Positions 27,435-37,261 of a DNA stretch of 64,000 nucleotides are shown piece by piece (within the stretch, counting starts at the first letter, position 1; the number at the start of each line of letters is the position of its first letter). The notes beneath the pieces were generated by a model. That model searched no databases, was not told the origin of the DNA, and saw nothing but the letters and a program-made list of their open reading frames with translations. The translations under genes were made by a program, and so were the position numbers. The stretch comes from Bradyrhizobium zhanjiangense. GTDB lineage: Bacteria; Pseudomonadota; Alphaproteobacteria; Rhizobiales; Xanthobacteraceae. The stretch covers positions 2,315,001 through 2,379,000 of the forward strand of contig NZ_CP022221.1 of the NCBI RefSeq assembly GCF_004114935.1, written 5' to 3'.

Positions 27435-30400
27435 CTAGGTACCCGCCGCCACTGCCGCCTCGAAGCGCTCGCGGGTCGAAGCTGCCAGACGCCCTAAGCC
27501 GAAATGCTCCTGCATTCCTCGGATGATGTCTTCATCCTCCTCCAAGCCTGTCGAGCGCAACGTGGCAGCGAGACTTGCCAGCTCGGGAAGCGGGATGTCG
27601 ATGTGGTCGCGTCCCCCGCCGCCCCTGTAGGGAGTGCTTTTACTCGCCGTCGCATCGTGCGGCCAGACAATCTCCCGTTCGCCGTCTTTGGTGGTCGGAA
27701 ACCGATTGCGCCCGAGCGATGAGGCAACGATCTTTTGGACAGTCTCGCCCGAGCGCATAAAGCCGTGCGCGCGCGCAATTCGATCGACGAGGACGTCAAA
27801 ATAGAGGGGACCCTCAATCTCGATGACATGATCGACCATACTGCGCAGCGTTCCGCGGTAGCCGACCTCGTAGAAGCGATCCCGGTCGGGTGTTGCCGCA
27901 CTGGCGGGGTCTGCCTTGACATAGGTTGCGGCGGCGGTCTTTTCTGCGTTCGGTTCTTCGTTCGATGGTCCGCGCGCGTAGACTTTCGTTGGCTCGATCG
28001 GCTGGCATTCGTCATTTGCAGGTTCCGGCGAGACTTTTGCTTGGTCTGCTTCGGACTCCGCTCCCGTGGCAGCGGTTTCGACACGAGCCGGCTTTTCGGA
28101 CTCATCCAGGGACGGTATTTCATCCGGCAGAAGCGTGGGTTCTTCTTTAACCTCGACAATCGGCCGCGAGGCGCGGTCGCATTCGAGATCGGCGACCAAC
28201 CCTGCGTGGATCTTTTCCGTCGCGGTGGCAGAATCCATCCACCATTCGGTGCTCCAGATCCGCCGAATTCGCCAACCGAGATCCGTGAGCACCATCTCGC
28301 GCAGACGGTCGCGATCGCGCGCCGTGGCTGACCGGTGATAGGCGGCGCCGTCGCATTCAACGCCGGCAAGGTATCGCCCGGGGAAATCCGGATGAACGAC
28401 GCCGAGGTCAATCCTGAAGAAGGATACGCCCACCTGAGGATGAACTTCCCAACCCTTTTCCTGGAGAGCCCGCATCACGGCATCCTCAAAGGGCGATTCA
28501 GTGTCGCGGCCGGTTGGCGAGAAGGCCTCGGCGATAGCTCGCGCGCCGTTCTCGGCGAACTCAAGGAAGTGCTTGAAGTCGACTACGCCCTTGGCACCTG
28601 TACGCCCCAGGTCGATTTGCTCAGGCCGCAATGTCGCGAACACCAACAGCTCGCGCCGTGCACGGGTGACTGCGACATTGAGGCGGCGGTGACCACCCTC
28701 ATTGTTCAGTGAGGAGATCTGAGCCGTGACACGTCCCGTCTTGTCTGGCCCGACCGCGACCGAAAAGATGATCACGTCTCGTTCGTCGCCCTGAACATTC
28801 TCGATATTCTTGACGAGGATCGGCTCCCTGGTCTGGTTGCGATCGAAATGCGGCTCCAGTGACGGGTCGGCGCGACGGGCCTGATCAAGCAAGTTCTCGA
28901 TCAACCGTTGTTGCTCACCATTGAATGTGACGACGCCGATCGAATGGGTCGAAGTCCTCATGCGGCGGACTACCTCGGCTACGACAGCTTCGGCCTCCTT
29001 GCGGTTCACCTTGGCACCGCCGCGCTCGTAGATGCCGCCTTCCACATGGATGTAACGGACCGCGGTATCGCGCGTCACAGGGGAGGGGAAGGTCGTCAGC
29101 TCGCCGCGATAGTATTTGACGTTGGAGAAAGCGATGAGGCTCTCGTGGCGACTGCGATAATGCCACGACAAGCGCATGCTCGGGATGTTTGAAGCCAGAC
29201 ACTCATCGAGTATGCTCTGCTGGCTCTGGACGATCGATCCGTCGTCGTCCTCTTCATCGACGCCACGCTGACCAACATTCGTGGGGGGCAGCTGTTCTGG
29301 GTCACCAACAATGACGACTTGGCTGCCGCGCGCAATTGCTCCGATCGCATCCCATACCGGGATCTGAGAGGCCTCGTCAAAGATAACCACATCGAAGGGT
29401 TTGGCATCCGCGGGCAAGTACTGTGCGATTGAGAGCGGGCTCATCATCACGCATGGCGCCAGTTGGGTCAGTACCGTCGGAAGGCGGCCAAACAGCTGCC
29501 GAAGCGGCATGTGCCGGGCTCTCTTGTTGATCTCACGCGCTAGCGTGCCCCATTCCGGATCCTTCCCGAAATTGGTTTGAGTTGGCACCGCCGCCCCAAT
29601 GCGCGCTTTCACGATGTCTCGGGCTAGCTCGCCGATCTTCTTGTCTGCGGCGACAAATGCTTCAATTGTCGCTTCGTGCTTCTCCGCGAGAAAACTACTG
29701 AGAACCTCGTCCTGATTTACAATAGCTTCGGCAATCCAGCGCGCGTACCCATAGTCGAACACACTCGTGATCGCCGCCCCATCTACAAGGCCGTTCTCGA
29801 CTGCGTCGACAAGAGGGGACAGTCCTGCTACGCGCGCCGACTGAGCAGCCCAACGCCAGGTGGCCCATTGTGGAGCCTTGATAACATTTGACCTCCAGTT
29901 TGTTGTTCGTTGGAGGAGGGCGTCAATCCAGCCCCTTTCGATCTTGACGATGTCCTCGGGGTCATCAAGGCCGATACATGCACCTAGCTCTTTGGCCGTC
30001 CGGTGCATGGTAGGAAATGCCTTGTACATTGCCTCGAAAGCGTGGCGAACCTGACCGCTCGGTCGGAAGCGAGAGTTATCCCGAAGCAGCAGGTCCTGGA
30101 CATGCAAGAGCAGCTGATCGGGTGCCATGCCGTCAACACGATAGGCATCGACCGCATCGCGCAGGTTTGTGGCCCAATCAATCAGTTCTTGGAAACGAGA
30201 CGTCTCGCTTTGCGGCCCGCGCCAAAGGCGTTCCATGCCCCGGAAGCGAGGTTTAATATTCTCAATTTCGCGCAGCAAGACTGCGAGTTCCTGCAGTACG
30301 ACAAGGTCTCGACCGATGTCCTCAGGTACTTCACCAGAACAATACGGCTTCAGCGCTAATCTGACTTTCTTTTTTCGGCTGCTTCGCACGAGTATATTCG

Positions 30401-33389
30401 ACGCGCACGCCTCCATCCAATCGCGCTCGAGCGATGGGAGATCAAGTAGCGCCGCTCTGAGCTCGTATTGGATCGAAAGCTGCGAGGTTTTTGCGTTTAG
30501 CCGGCCTACGACATCGGCAAGGTCACACAGGGCACTTTCGCGTTCTGGTGCCTCGGCCGAGAGCAGAAGCGCCCCGTCGGAGGCATCAGCGTGCAACATC
30601 AACGAGACGAGCTTGATCAGTTGTGGCAGCAAGGCATCGTCGCCAGCAGCGCCGTCGAGCCCGATAGACAAGACCAGCTCGTCGGCGGCCTTCCTAACGT
30701 CCTGTAGAGCCAAATGGAGGCGATCGACCAACTGCTGGAGCGACTGCACCCAGGCAGGGCTCCATTTGGTCTGCTCGATGCCTTTGAGTGGGTGGTTGAT
30801 GGGGTCACCCACAGCCTCGAGCGCGGTGCGGAGATCCGCGCAAATCTCGCGCATCCGAACGAGGTCTTCGGGGGAGTGTACCGTACCAGCAGGCCATGTC
30901 AGTCCGACGTCGGGAAGCCGTTCGCGATCGGCGATGACCCGCCCAAAGGCCTCGTACGCCGTCATCCCATTGACGCGGCGCCGGTGTAGGGCGGAAACAA
31001 GCTTATTTAGTTGGTCACGCCGCCGTTTCAGCTCGCTGGCCGCAGCCGACCAATGTTCCTCGGTTACCAGGTTGCGTTCGCGCCAGGCCGTAGCAAGCTG
31101 CTCGAGCACGCTAGACTTCTGAGCCTTGGTCGAATGAACCTCGAGACAGTAGTTGCCAAGGCCGATCGCTTGCATGCGCTGTCTTACGACTTCAAGCGCA
31201 GCTGTCTTTTGCGATACGAAAAGCACCGTCTTTTGATGAGCGAGGCAGTTCGTAATCATATTCGCGATCGTTTGGCTCTTTCCCGTACCTGGCGGGCCGA
31301 AGAGCACGAAATCGCCCCCACGCTGCGCCGCGAGAATGGCGGCGACCTGGGAGGAATCGGCCGAGAGCGGCGTAAAAAGCTCGGCCGGATCCACGACTTG
31401 GTCGATAGTGCTCTCTGCGACAAAAGCGGCCCCCGAACCTCCATAGGTATGGGTGGGTGTATCTATGAGATGCCGCACGACCGGATTTCGCTTCAAAATA
31501 TCGGATCGTTCGACGAGATCCTTCCACATCAGGTACTTCGTGAAGGACAGCGTCGCGAGCACGACTTGCTCAGTGACTTCCCAGCCTTTGATACTCTTGA
31601 TGTGACGCCTAATTGTCTTCCAGATACCTGCAACGTCGACACCCGTCGCGTCTTCGGGCAATTCTCCTTCCAACTCGGGAATCGAAAGGTCAAAATCCTG
31701 CTTCAGCATCTGCAACAAGGTCGGATTAAACCGAGCCTCATCCTCGTGAAGCGCTAGGCGAAAGCCAGAACGTACGCTCTTGCGCTCCAGCTGGACGGGA
31801 ACGAGGATCAACGGTGCGCGGTAAGGCCCGGCGCCATCCTGGGGCGTCCACTTTAAAAAGCCAAGGCAGAGGTACAGAATGTTGGCGCCGCCTTCTTCAA
31901 AAGCGAGCCGAGTGGCCCGGTAAAGGTCCGTTAGCCGACCTTCAAGCTCGGTCTCTGAAACGGCGGTGTGGAGCTCGCCGCGGACCAGCGCATCACTAAT
32001 GAAATCCTTCCGAGCGTCGTCCTGCAGGCGCTGTGCGAGCAGCGCAGTATCCCGTCCATCACTTCCGTTGAGCACGTTGGCCCGTCCGAGCAGTTTAAAG
32101 CGATTTCCCCCCGAGAGCTTGTCTTCAAGAATCGCCGCATCAGGGCATTCGATCGCGATGGTGGATTTCGCATCCTTGAAGTTCAGTAGGCGGTTTCTCA
32201 GCGTGAGATCCAAGAGGTTACGCTTCCAAACCTCAAGCCGATCTAGATTCTGTTCGAAAACGGGTTCACGGGGCTTGTCGAGATCCTCTTCAAATTTTGG
32301 TATCTCGCCGACTTCATGCGAGACGGACGGTGCGCCAGAAGGAGTTATTGTCGGCTCGCCGGACCCCGATAGATCAAGTGGCCGGATCTTGGCGCTTCGC
32401 GCGCGTTTGACGTCAATAGCGAGCTCGAACGGGGAGGTCGCGTCCTCGGCGATCAGCTTTGCTCCGGCATCGACGGCTTGTTTGAACCGCCCGGTGTTTG
32501 ACCCGGTGAGGATCGTTGTCTCTACCAGGACCATCTCCTCGAGCTGCACGCGTTTGCGCAGCATCTGCGGATCGTCGATCACAAGCCTCGAAAAGTCTTC
32601 ATCCACAAGCCACACGCCAACGAAGGCATGGCCTTCGGTTAGGACGAGCACCGGGTTCAGACCTGCCTGTTCGAGACAGGACGCGTAGAGGAGAGTGAGG
32701 TCCAAGCAGGTGCCGACCTTGCGAGACAGGATTTCGCTCGGTCCCCGAATCTGTTGGCCCGAGCGCTCGAAACTCTTCGGAGGAAGGACGTAGGCGATCG
32801 AGTGTGAAACTAGAGCGGCCCATACAGCATCGGCGATTTCCCAGGCCCTGGTCTTGGTCTTCTTGCGATAGCCGTCCATCGCGTCGTCCCGGCCGGCCGC
32901 GGCGAGCTTACCCGAGGCTTCCCGCAGGATAACGTCGACGCTGGGATCGGTCGGCCTGACGAAGGCCGCCAGCAGCTCAGGCGCTGCGTTAACGCCGCCC
33001 CAGTACGAGGGCGGGAGCAGATCGAGCTCGACAATCTTTTCGACGAGCTTTTCGCCGGCGGCATGCACATGTATGCGCAATTGGGCTCGCCTCGACGCAT
33101 TGATGCCAGCCAGGAATGCCGCATCCAACTTCAGATCCAAGCTGCGGATGTGATGGATAGCTTGGTTGGCGACGTGTTGGATTCGCCACACACCCGGCGT
33201 GATAAATGGCGGATCTGCTGTGAGGTGCACCGAAAGATCGGACAGATCACGACCAATCGTATTTTCGATCGCAAGTTCGCGAATGATCGGAACTGCGTTC
33301 TGGTAAAACGCGATGTTGACGTTGTCAGCAGCGGTGCAATTTACTTTCAGTTCGCCAGCTGCTTCACCGACCTCGATCTGGTCCGCCAT
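27435..33389 (-). CDS. Giant DUF4011/SF1 helicase with transglutaminase-like, Vsr-like nuclease and DUF3320 domains
   Basis: About 1,984 residues. I place the start at the ATG at 33389 behind GGGGGCAG; a TTG at 33419 is possible. Order: a beta-rich N-terminus; a transglutaminase-like segment around 224-265 (GTCLDLTLLYASCLEQAGL, GHAFVGVWL, a possible Cys-His-Asp set); DUF4011 (LLDLTLRNRLLNF); an SF1 helicase with Walker A GPPGTGKSQT (~700), Walker B FDEASQIP (~1338), GDPEQLPPT and VAVTRARR; a Vsr/PD-(D/E)XK-like nuclease (~1633-1713, ending VECDGAAYH); and DUF3320 (~1840-1910). Proteins with this DUF4011-helicase-Vsr layout occur in bacterial defence islands. Predicted role: cutting or unwinding foreign nucleic acid. 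No frameshift is seen in 6 kb, so it is probably under selection. Confidence 0.85.
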   Translation of the reverse strand: MADQIEVGEAAGELKVNCTAADNVNIAFYQNAVPIIRELAIENTIGRDLSDLSVHLTADPPFITPGVWRIQHVANQAIHHIRSLDLKLDAAFLAGINASRRAQLRIHVHAAGEKLVEKIVELDLLPPSYWGGVNAAPELLAAFVRPTDPSVDVILREASGKLAAAGRDDAMDGYRKKTKTRAWEIADAVWAALVSHSIAYVLPPKSFERSGQQIRGPSEILSRKVGTCLDLTLLYASCLEQAGLNPVLVLTEGHAFVGVWLVDEDFSRLVIDDPQMLRKRVQLEEMVLVETTILTGSNTGRFKQAVDAGAKLIAEDATSPFELAIDVKRARSAKIRPLDLSGSGEPTITPSGAPSVSHEVGEIPKFEEDLDKPREPVFEQNLDRLEVWKRNLLDLTLRNRLLNFKDAKSTIAIECPDAAILEDKLSGGNRFKLLGRANVLNGSDGRDTALLAQRLQDDARKDFISDALVRGELHTAVSETELEGRLTDLYRATRLAFEEGGANILYLCLGFLKWTPQDGAGPYRAPLILVPVQLERKSVRSGFRLALHEDEARFNPTLLQMLKQDFDLSIPELEGELPEDATGVDVAGIWKTIRRHIKSIKGWEVTEQVVLATLSFTKYLMWKDLVERSDILKRNPVVRHLIDTPTHTYGGSGAAFVAESTIDQVVDPAELFTPLSADSSQVAAILAAQRGGDFVLFGPPGTGKSQTIANMITNCLAHQKTVLFVSQKTAALEVVRQRMQAIGLGNYCLEVHSTKAQKSSVLEQLATAWRERNLVTEEHWSAAASELKRRRDQLNKLVSALHRRRVNGMTAYEAFGRVIADRERLPDVGLTWPAGTVHSPEDLVRMREICADLRTALEAVGDPINHPLKGIEQTKWSPAWVQSLQQLVDRLHLALQDVRKAADELVLSIGLDGAAGDDALLPQLIKLVSLMLHADASDGALLLSAEAPERESALCDLADVVGRLNAKTSQLSIQYELRAALLDLPSLERDWMEACASNILVRSSRKKKVRLALKPYCSGEVPEDIGRDLVVLQELAVLLREIENIKPRFRGMERLWRGPQSETSRFQELIDWATNLRDAVDAYRVDGMAPDQLLLHVQDLLLRDNSRFRPSGQVRHAFEAMYKAFPTMHRTAKELGACIGLDDPEDIVKIERGWIDALLQRTTNWRSNVIKAPQWATWRWAAQSARVAGLSPLVDAVENGLVDGAAITSVFDYGYARWIAEAIVNQDEVLSSFLAEKHEATIEAFVAADKKIGELARDIVKARIGAAVPTQTNFGKDPEWGTLAREINKRARHMPLRQLFGRLPTVLTQLAPCVMMSPLSIAQYLPADAKPFDVVIFDEASQIPVWDAIGAIARGSQVVIVGDPEQLPPTNVGQRGVDEEDDDGSIVQSQQSILDECLASNIPSMRLSWHYRSRHESLIAFSNVKYYRGELTTFPSPVTRDTAVRYIHVEGGIYERGGAKVNRKEAEAVVAEVVRRMRTSTHSIGVVTFNGEQQRLIENLLDQARRADPSLEPHFDRNQTREPILVKNIENVQGDERDVIIFSVAVGPDKTGRVTAQISSLNNEGGHRRLNVAVTRARRELLVFATLRPEQIDLGRTGAKGVVDFKHFLEFAENGARAIAEAFSPTGRDTESPFEDAVMRALQEKGWEVHPQVGVSFFRIDLGVVHPDFPGRYLAGVECDGAAYHRSATARDRDRLREMVLTDLGWRIRRIWSTEWWMDSATATEKIHAGLVADLECDRASRPIVEVKEEPTLLPDEIPSLDESEKPARVETAATGAESEADQAKVSPEPANDECQPIEPTKVYARGPSNEEPNAEKTAAATYVKADPASAATPDRDRFYEVGYRGTLRSMVDHVIEIEGPLYFDVLVDRIARAHGFMRSGETVQKIVASSLGRNRFPTTKDGEREIVWPHDATASKSTPYRGGGGRDHIDIPLPELASLAATLRSTGLEEDEDIIRGMQEHFGLGRLAASTRERFEAAVAAGT

Positions 33390-34201
33390 ACTCTGCCCCC
33401 GAAAATTTCGACCCCGCAATCATCTCAACCAAAGAGACATCCCATGTAATGCTCGATCTGGCTCGCCATCATTGCGTCCGCCTGGAAATCTGCCATGATG
33501 GCCAAGAGCGTCTTGTACGCGTTTTGCGGGACTGTAAAGTGCGCACTTCGCGTGTTCGTGCGGAACTAATGTCTTATGCTCCGGATTTTGGTGTGTGCCG
33601 CATCGTAGTAGCTGCTAGTTGAAGTGGTGGGGCTAGACCGCGCGGCTCCCAGGCAGCTCCGATCTCCAAGCCGTGATTTTGCGGGCATTCGGGAGGCAAG
33701 GCGCGAGCCGCCTGGTGGACAACCTCTGCGAAGATCGGAAGGTGGTGAAGGTATTCAGCACTTTGGTTGGAATCCGCCTAATTTGCATTTCCGCATCTGG
33801 ATAAAGGCCTGTGCATATCGAACAACGCCTCGCCCGGCGCTACGTTCGACGAGCGCTTTCGTATAGCCATCTTATCTCGGGGAGGGCTGCGCTCGTGCAG
33901 AGGATAGGCCCGACAGGCAAGGTCATGGTCGCAAGGCGTTCGACACGGCGCTTCCGATGAGCGAAGCATTGTGTGCGTCGACTGCGGCTTGCGACGCTCG
34001 GTTTAACTCGCACGAGCACAGTTCTCCCGCTCTTGTCCATCGGTGGCTGGAACGACGTCGCGCCGGGAGCGAGGGGCATGAGGAGTTCGTGCGTACGTGC
34101 GCTCCTCGGCGTGGAAACCCCGCACCAGGCTCCACGTGGCCGCGATGCTTGCATCGATTATGACAATGAACTTATTGTCGTATTGCGACGAATCGCGGGA
34201 A
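33390..34201. other. Gene-poor stretch upstream of the helicase gene
   Basis: About 800 bases with no convincing gene. The minus-strand promoter of the helicase gene must lie here, but I see no clear -35/-10 pair. The 3' part runs into the decayed fic copy. Confidence 0.4.
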
Positions 34202-34378
34202 TTAAGCTCGCGCGTTGCCCGTAGAGGCTGGACCGCCGGACAATTTCGGCGAAACGATCGCCGCTATGCGGATGATGGTGCGCTGACGGCCATGCTTTAG
34301 GATGTCTGGCGCGTTGACTTGCTCGAAGATCTGCTCGCGTTGCACTCCTTGCAGCTGCCCGGAATGAAAGTTGGCTAG
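34202..34378 (+). repeat. Decayed second copy of the fic 3' end
   Basis: From TTAAGCTCGCGCGTTGCCCG onward this segment follows 27112-27291 almost base for base to the stop codon, in the same direction. It has small deletions, a TAG replacing the CAG in the ATGCTGCAGGA stretch, and about 15 percent changes. It encodes only the fragment SSRVARRGWTA and degenerate remains. The two copies flank the helicase gene as direct repeats about 7.1 kb apart. It is either a relic of another fic gene or the scar of a duplication. Confidence 0.8.
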
Positions 34379-34921
34379 CCTCGACCAGCAGCAGCACCAG
34401 CAACAGCACTATAGCAGCGCCGCCCATGCGAGGACGACTACGGTGCTCTGCTGGCGCCAGCAACAGTGACAGACGCCTCAAAGCTGGAACCGAGCAGTAG
34501 GTAATAGGGGCCTAGGTCGGCAATAGTCCCAGGCAGCGCGACCCAAGTGTGACGGCTCGCTTATTCGACGGCAGCTAATTCAACAACCGCAGAAGGGACA
34601 ACACGATCGCCCATGCAATCGGCACGAACGCGACTAGGACTATCGCAATGCGTAGTGGCCAACGGACTACGTCAAGGGCTTCTTTGCCTGAAGCTATAAT
34701 CCTTCGAGACTTTAGGTCGACTTCAATTTTGGGAATCACAAACGGTCCCCATCATCTAAGTGTGGAGGCCCCATCAGTTTGTGAGCCCAACTATTTAGGC
34801 ACGAGTCATCGCGTGGAGCAAGTAAGAAACATTGCGTGCAGGACAGCTGCTTTCTCGCATCTCCAACAACTTGGGGACGGTTCGTTGTAGGCTGAGGTGC
34901 TTTCCCGGGCTTTACCAGATC

Positions 34922-36122
34922 TGACCTGCCACCGCGTATTTCCTCCAGAAGGAGTTAGAGTCCGGCCCGAAGAAGGACGGACAGGCAGATTATCGCGGTA
35001 TTAAGGAGCATGAGGCTGGGGCGAAGACAGCCGACCTGGCTCGCAAGCACGGTGTTTCCGAGACGACGATTTACAATTGGAAGGCCAAATTCGGCGGCAT
35101 GGACGTTTCCGAGGCGAAGCGGCCGAAAGAGGAGAACGCGAAGCTGAAGAAGCTTCTAGCCGAGCAGATGCTCAACGCGGCCGCCCTTAGCGAGCTGCTT
35201 TCAAAAAAATGGTAGGGCCCGCCGCCAAGCGCGCTGCGGTCGCGCATCTACAGGCCGTCATGAGCCTGTCGGAACGGCGGGTCTGCTCGATCGTCGGGGC
35301 GGATCGGAAGATGATCCGCTATCGCTCCAACCGCTCCCCGGACGCAGTTCTGCGTGGCCGATTGCGCGATCTCGCCAACGAGCGGCGGCGTTTCGGCTAT
35401 CGCCGGTTGTTCGTCCTGCTGCGGCGGGAGGGCGAGCCATCGGGAATCAACCGGATCTATCGGCTGTATCGCGAGGAAGGGCTCACCGTCCGCAAGCGGC
35501 GCGCTCGCCGCAAGGCCGTGGGGACCCGTGCCCCGATCCTGGTCGAGGCGAGGCCGAACGCGCGCTGGTCGCTGGACTTCGTCCACGACCAGTTCGCCAA
35601 TGGCCGACGCTTCCGCATCCTCAACATCGTCGACGACCTCACCAAAGAATGCCTGGGCGCCATTCCGGAGACGTCGATCTCGGGGCGGCGCGCGGCCCGC
35701 GAACTGACGGCAATCGTCGAGCGACGCGGCAAGCCAGGAATGATCGTGTCCGACCATGGCACCGAGTTCACCTGCAACGCCATCCTCGCTTGGTGCAAGG
35801 ACGCAGCCATCGATTGGCACCTCATCGCACCGGGAAAGCCGATGCAGAACGGCTTCGTCGAGGGCTTCAATGGCCGGATGCGCGATGAGCTGCTCAACGA
35901 GACCCTGTTCTTCGATCTCGATGACGCCCGCGCCAAGATCGCCAATTGGGTCGCCGACTACAATCTCCAGTGTCCCACTCGTCGCAGAAATACCTGACCC
36001 CCGCGGCCTACGCCGCCCACCTCACCGCAACGGACGATCGGCTGCGCAACCCCGACCAGCTCCGCCGATCGTCCGTTGCTCCACCCGCGCCACTTGGCGT
36101 ACAAAACCCCGAGACTCTAACT
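34922..36122 (+). mobile_element. Degenerate IS3-family element
   Basis: The left end is TGACCTGCCACCGCG at 34922. AGTTAGAGTC at 34951 is mirrored by GACTCTAACT at 36113, showing part of the inverted ends. The outer right end is missing. Both reading frames carry single-base shifts (next entries), so the element can no longer move by itself. Its length (~1.2 kb) is normal for IS3. Confidence 0.75.
34973..35215 (+). pseudogene. IS3 orfA (helix-turn-helix protein), 5' frameshift
   Basis: The frame holds KEHEAGAKTADLARKHGVSE, TIYNWKAKFGGMDVSEAKR and LLSKKW, nearly the same as the orfA at 59036. Its first residues, RRTDRQIIAVL, are in another frame, so the start is lost. Just before the stop lies a run of seven A (35203-35209), the usual slippery site for -1 frameshifting into orfB. 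Confidence 0.8.
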
Positions 36123-36143
36123 GCCGCGCTCGCAACCTTATAA
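35209..36143 (+). pseudogene. IS3 orfB (DDE transposase), 3' frameshift
   Basis: The DDE triad is present: [20 protein letters not shown], and the glutamate in [19 protein letters not shown]. The frame stops at 35997 after ADYNLQ; the true end, [15 protein letters not shown], continues one frame away, so about one base was lost or gained near 35975. The N-terminal HTH_21 region is normal. Confidence 0.85.
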
Positions 36144-36229
36144 CTGTTCGTCAATCGCTTTGGCGTACGGTCTCGAACTACGGCATTCTACCGCAATGTA
36201 GCCACGGCCGCGGTGAGTAGAGCGGTGCC

Positions 36230-36415
36230 TCAGCGGAACCGGAGTTCTTTCTTCAGATAATCATCCTTGAAGATTTCAACGAGCGCCCTGGATATCCTGC
36301 CACGATCTTTTCGGCGCCGGAGCTCCGCAACAACGTGCGTTTCATCTAGACCGCCTACGATGCCTTCGGTCTGAACGATGATGAGTATTCGACCCTCTCG
36401 CTCCTGTGTCTGCAT
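36230..36415 (-). CDS. Possible small hypothetical protein (61 residues)
   Basis: An ATG at 36415 after GCGAGAG opens a frame with ordinary charged composition (VGGLDETHVVAELRRRKDR, KDDYLKKELRFR) between the IS3 relic and hipBA. I recognise no domain. It could be a true small gene or a fragment. The rest of 36123-36864 holds nothing I can name. Confidence 0.3.
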   Translation of the reverse strand: MQTQEREGRILIIVQTEGIVGGLDETHVVAELRRRKDRGRISRALVEIFKDDYLKKELRFR

Positions 36416-36864
36416 TCTCTCGCTATCGTGAGGACGATTACTTCATCAGGATCGCGTTTCGTTCGATGTTAGCGGCTCAGACGGTGTCTTCGTCGGTGGA
36501 GCTCGAGCGCATGTTGCTCGGTGGCGACGCTCACTTCAAACAGGCCAGGAAAGGCAGCAATCGACAGGTACTTGTGAGGAAAGGAATGAGCATTTCAGGG
36601 CCAATCCGCGCCGCGCCGGCAACAAGATCTGGGGGAAGGAGCGGGCGCTTCCCGAGTTCTCCCCATCGAAGAACTGCAAGGACCCGCGCCTCAGCTGGCG
36701 ACGGAGAAGAATGCATGCGCCCAAAGCGCCGGGTCGGCCGGAAGATGCCGTCTCCTGCTACATTCTTGAGATAAAAGGATTGGGACTGGAGCTACAGCTT
36801 CGGTGTGAACGATAGGCTGATTGGTGCTTAGGGCTTTGAAAAGATTGGTATTTGGGCATTGATA

Positions 36865-36960
36865 TGTCAGCGATCGCTGACATGCGAAAATGTTGGCGAA
36901 TGGCGACATTTTTGGCTGTCAGCGATCGCTGACATATGCTAATGTAAGCGACCGCTGACA
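36865..36960. promoter_or_regulatory. Three HipB-type operators
   Basis: The 18-bp palindrome TGTCAGCGATCGCTGACA is perfect at 36865-36882 and 36917-36934 and recurs as TGTAAGCGACCGCTGACA at 36943-36960. The last ends 13 bases before the hipB start. Centre spacings are 52 and 26 bases, a 1:2 ratio that favours cooperative binding of HipB or HipBA dimers and gives autoregulation. Confidence 0.85.
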
Positions 36961-36973
36961 TTTGGATTGCCCC

Positions 36974-37261
36974 ATGCTCATCCGCACACCTGCCGACCTC
37001 GGCGCCGTTATTCGCGACAGACGCAAGCGTCTCAAGCTCGACCAGTTGACACTGGCCAAGCGCATTGGCGTGAGCCGTCAATGGGTGATCGATATCGAGC
37101 ACGGCCATCCCCGCGCGGAGTTGGCTCTTGTGCTCCGCGCGCTCGACGCTCTCGGCATTCCCTTGGACGCAAGCGACGAGACGACCACCAGCCGTGGTTC
37201 GGCCAAATCCGCTGTCGATATCAATGCCATCCTCACCAAAGCCAAAAAGGGCAAAGCATGA
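36974..37261 (+). CDS. hipB: HipB-type antitoxin and repressor
   Basis: 95 residues from the ATG at 36974 (a TTG at 36962 lies in the operator edge). An XRE/Cro-type helix-turn-helix covers residues ~8-62 (LGAVIRDRRKRLKLDQLTLA, GVSRQWVIDIEHG). The tail after SDETTTSRGSAK is flexible, as in antitoxins. It would bind the three upstream palindromes and HipA. The stop overlaps the hipA start by ATGA. Confidence 0.88.
   Translation: MLIRTPADLGAVIRDRRKRLKLDQLTLAKRIGVSRQWVIDIEHGHPRAELALVLRALDALGIPLDASDETTTSRGSAKSAVDINAILTKAKKGKA

Noticed and set aside
36967..37257. 97-codon N-terminal extension of HipA
   Set aside because: It is the shifted reading of hipB; HipA homology and an ATGA overlap set the start at 37258.
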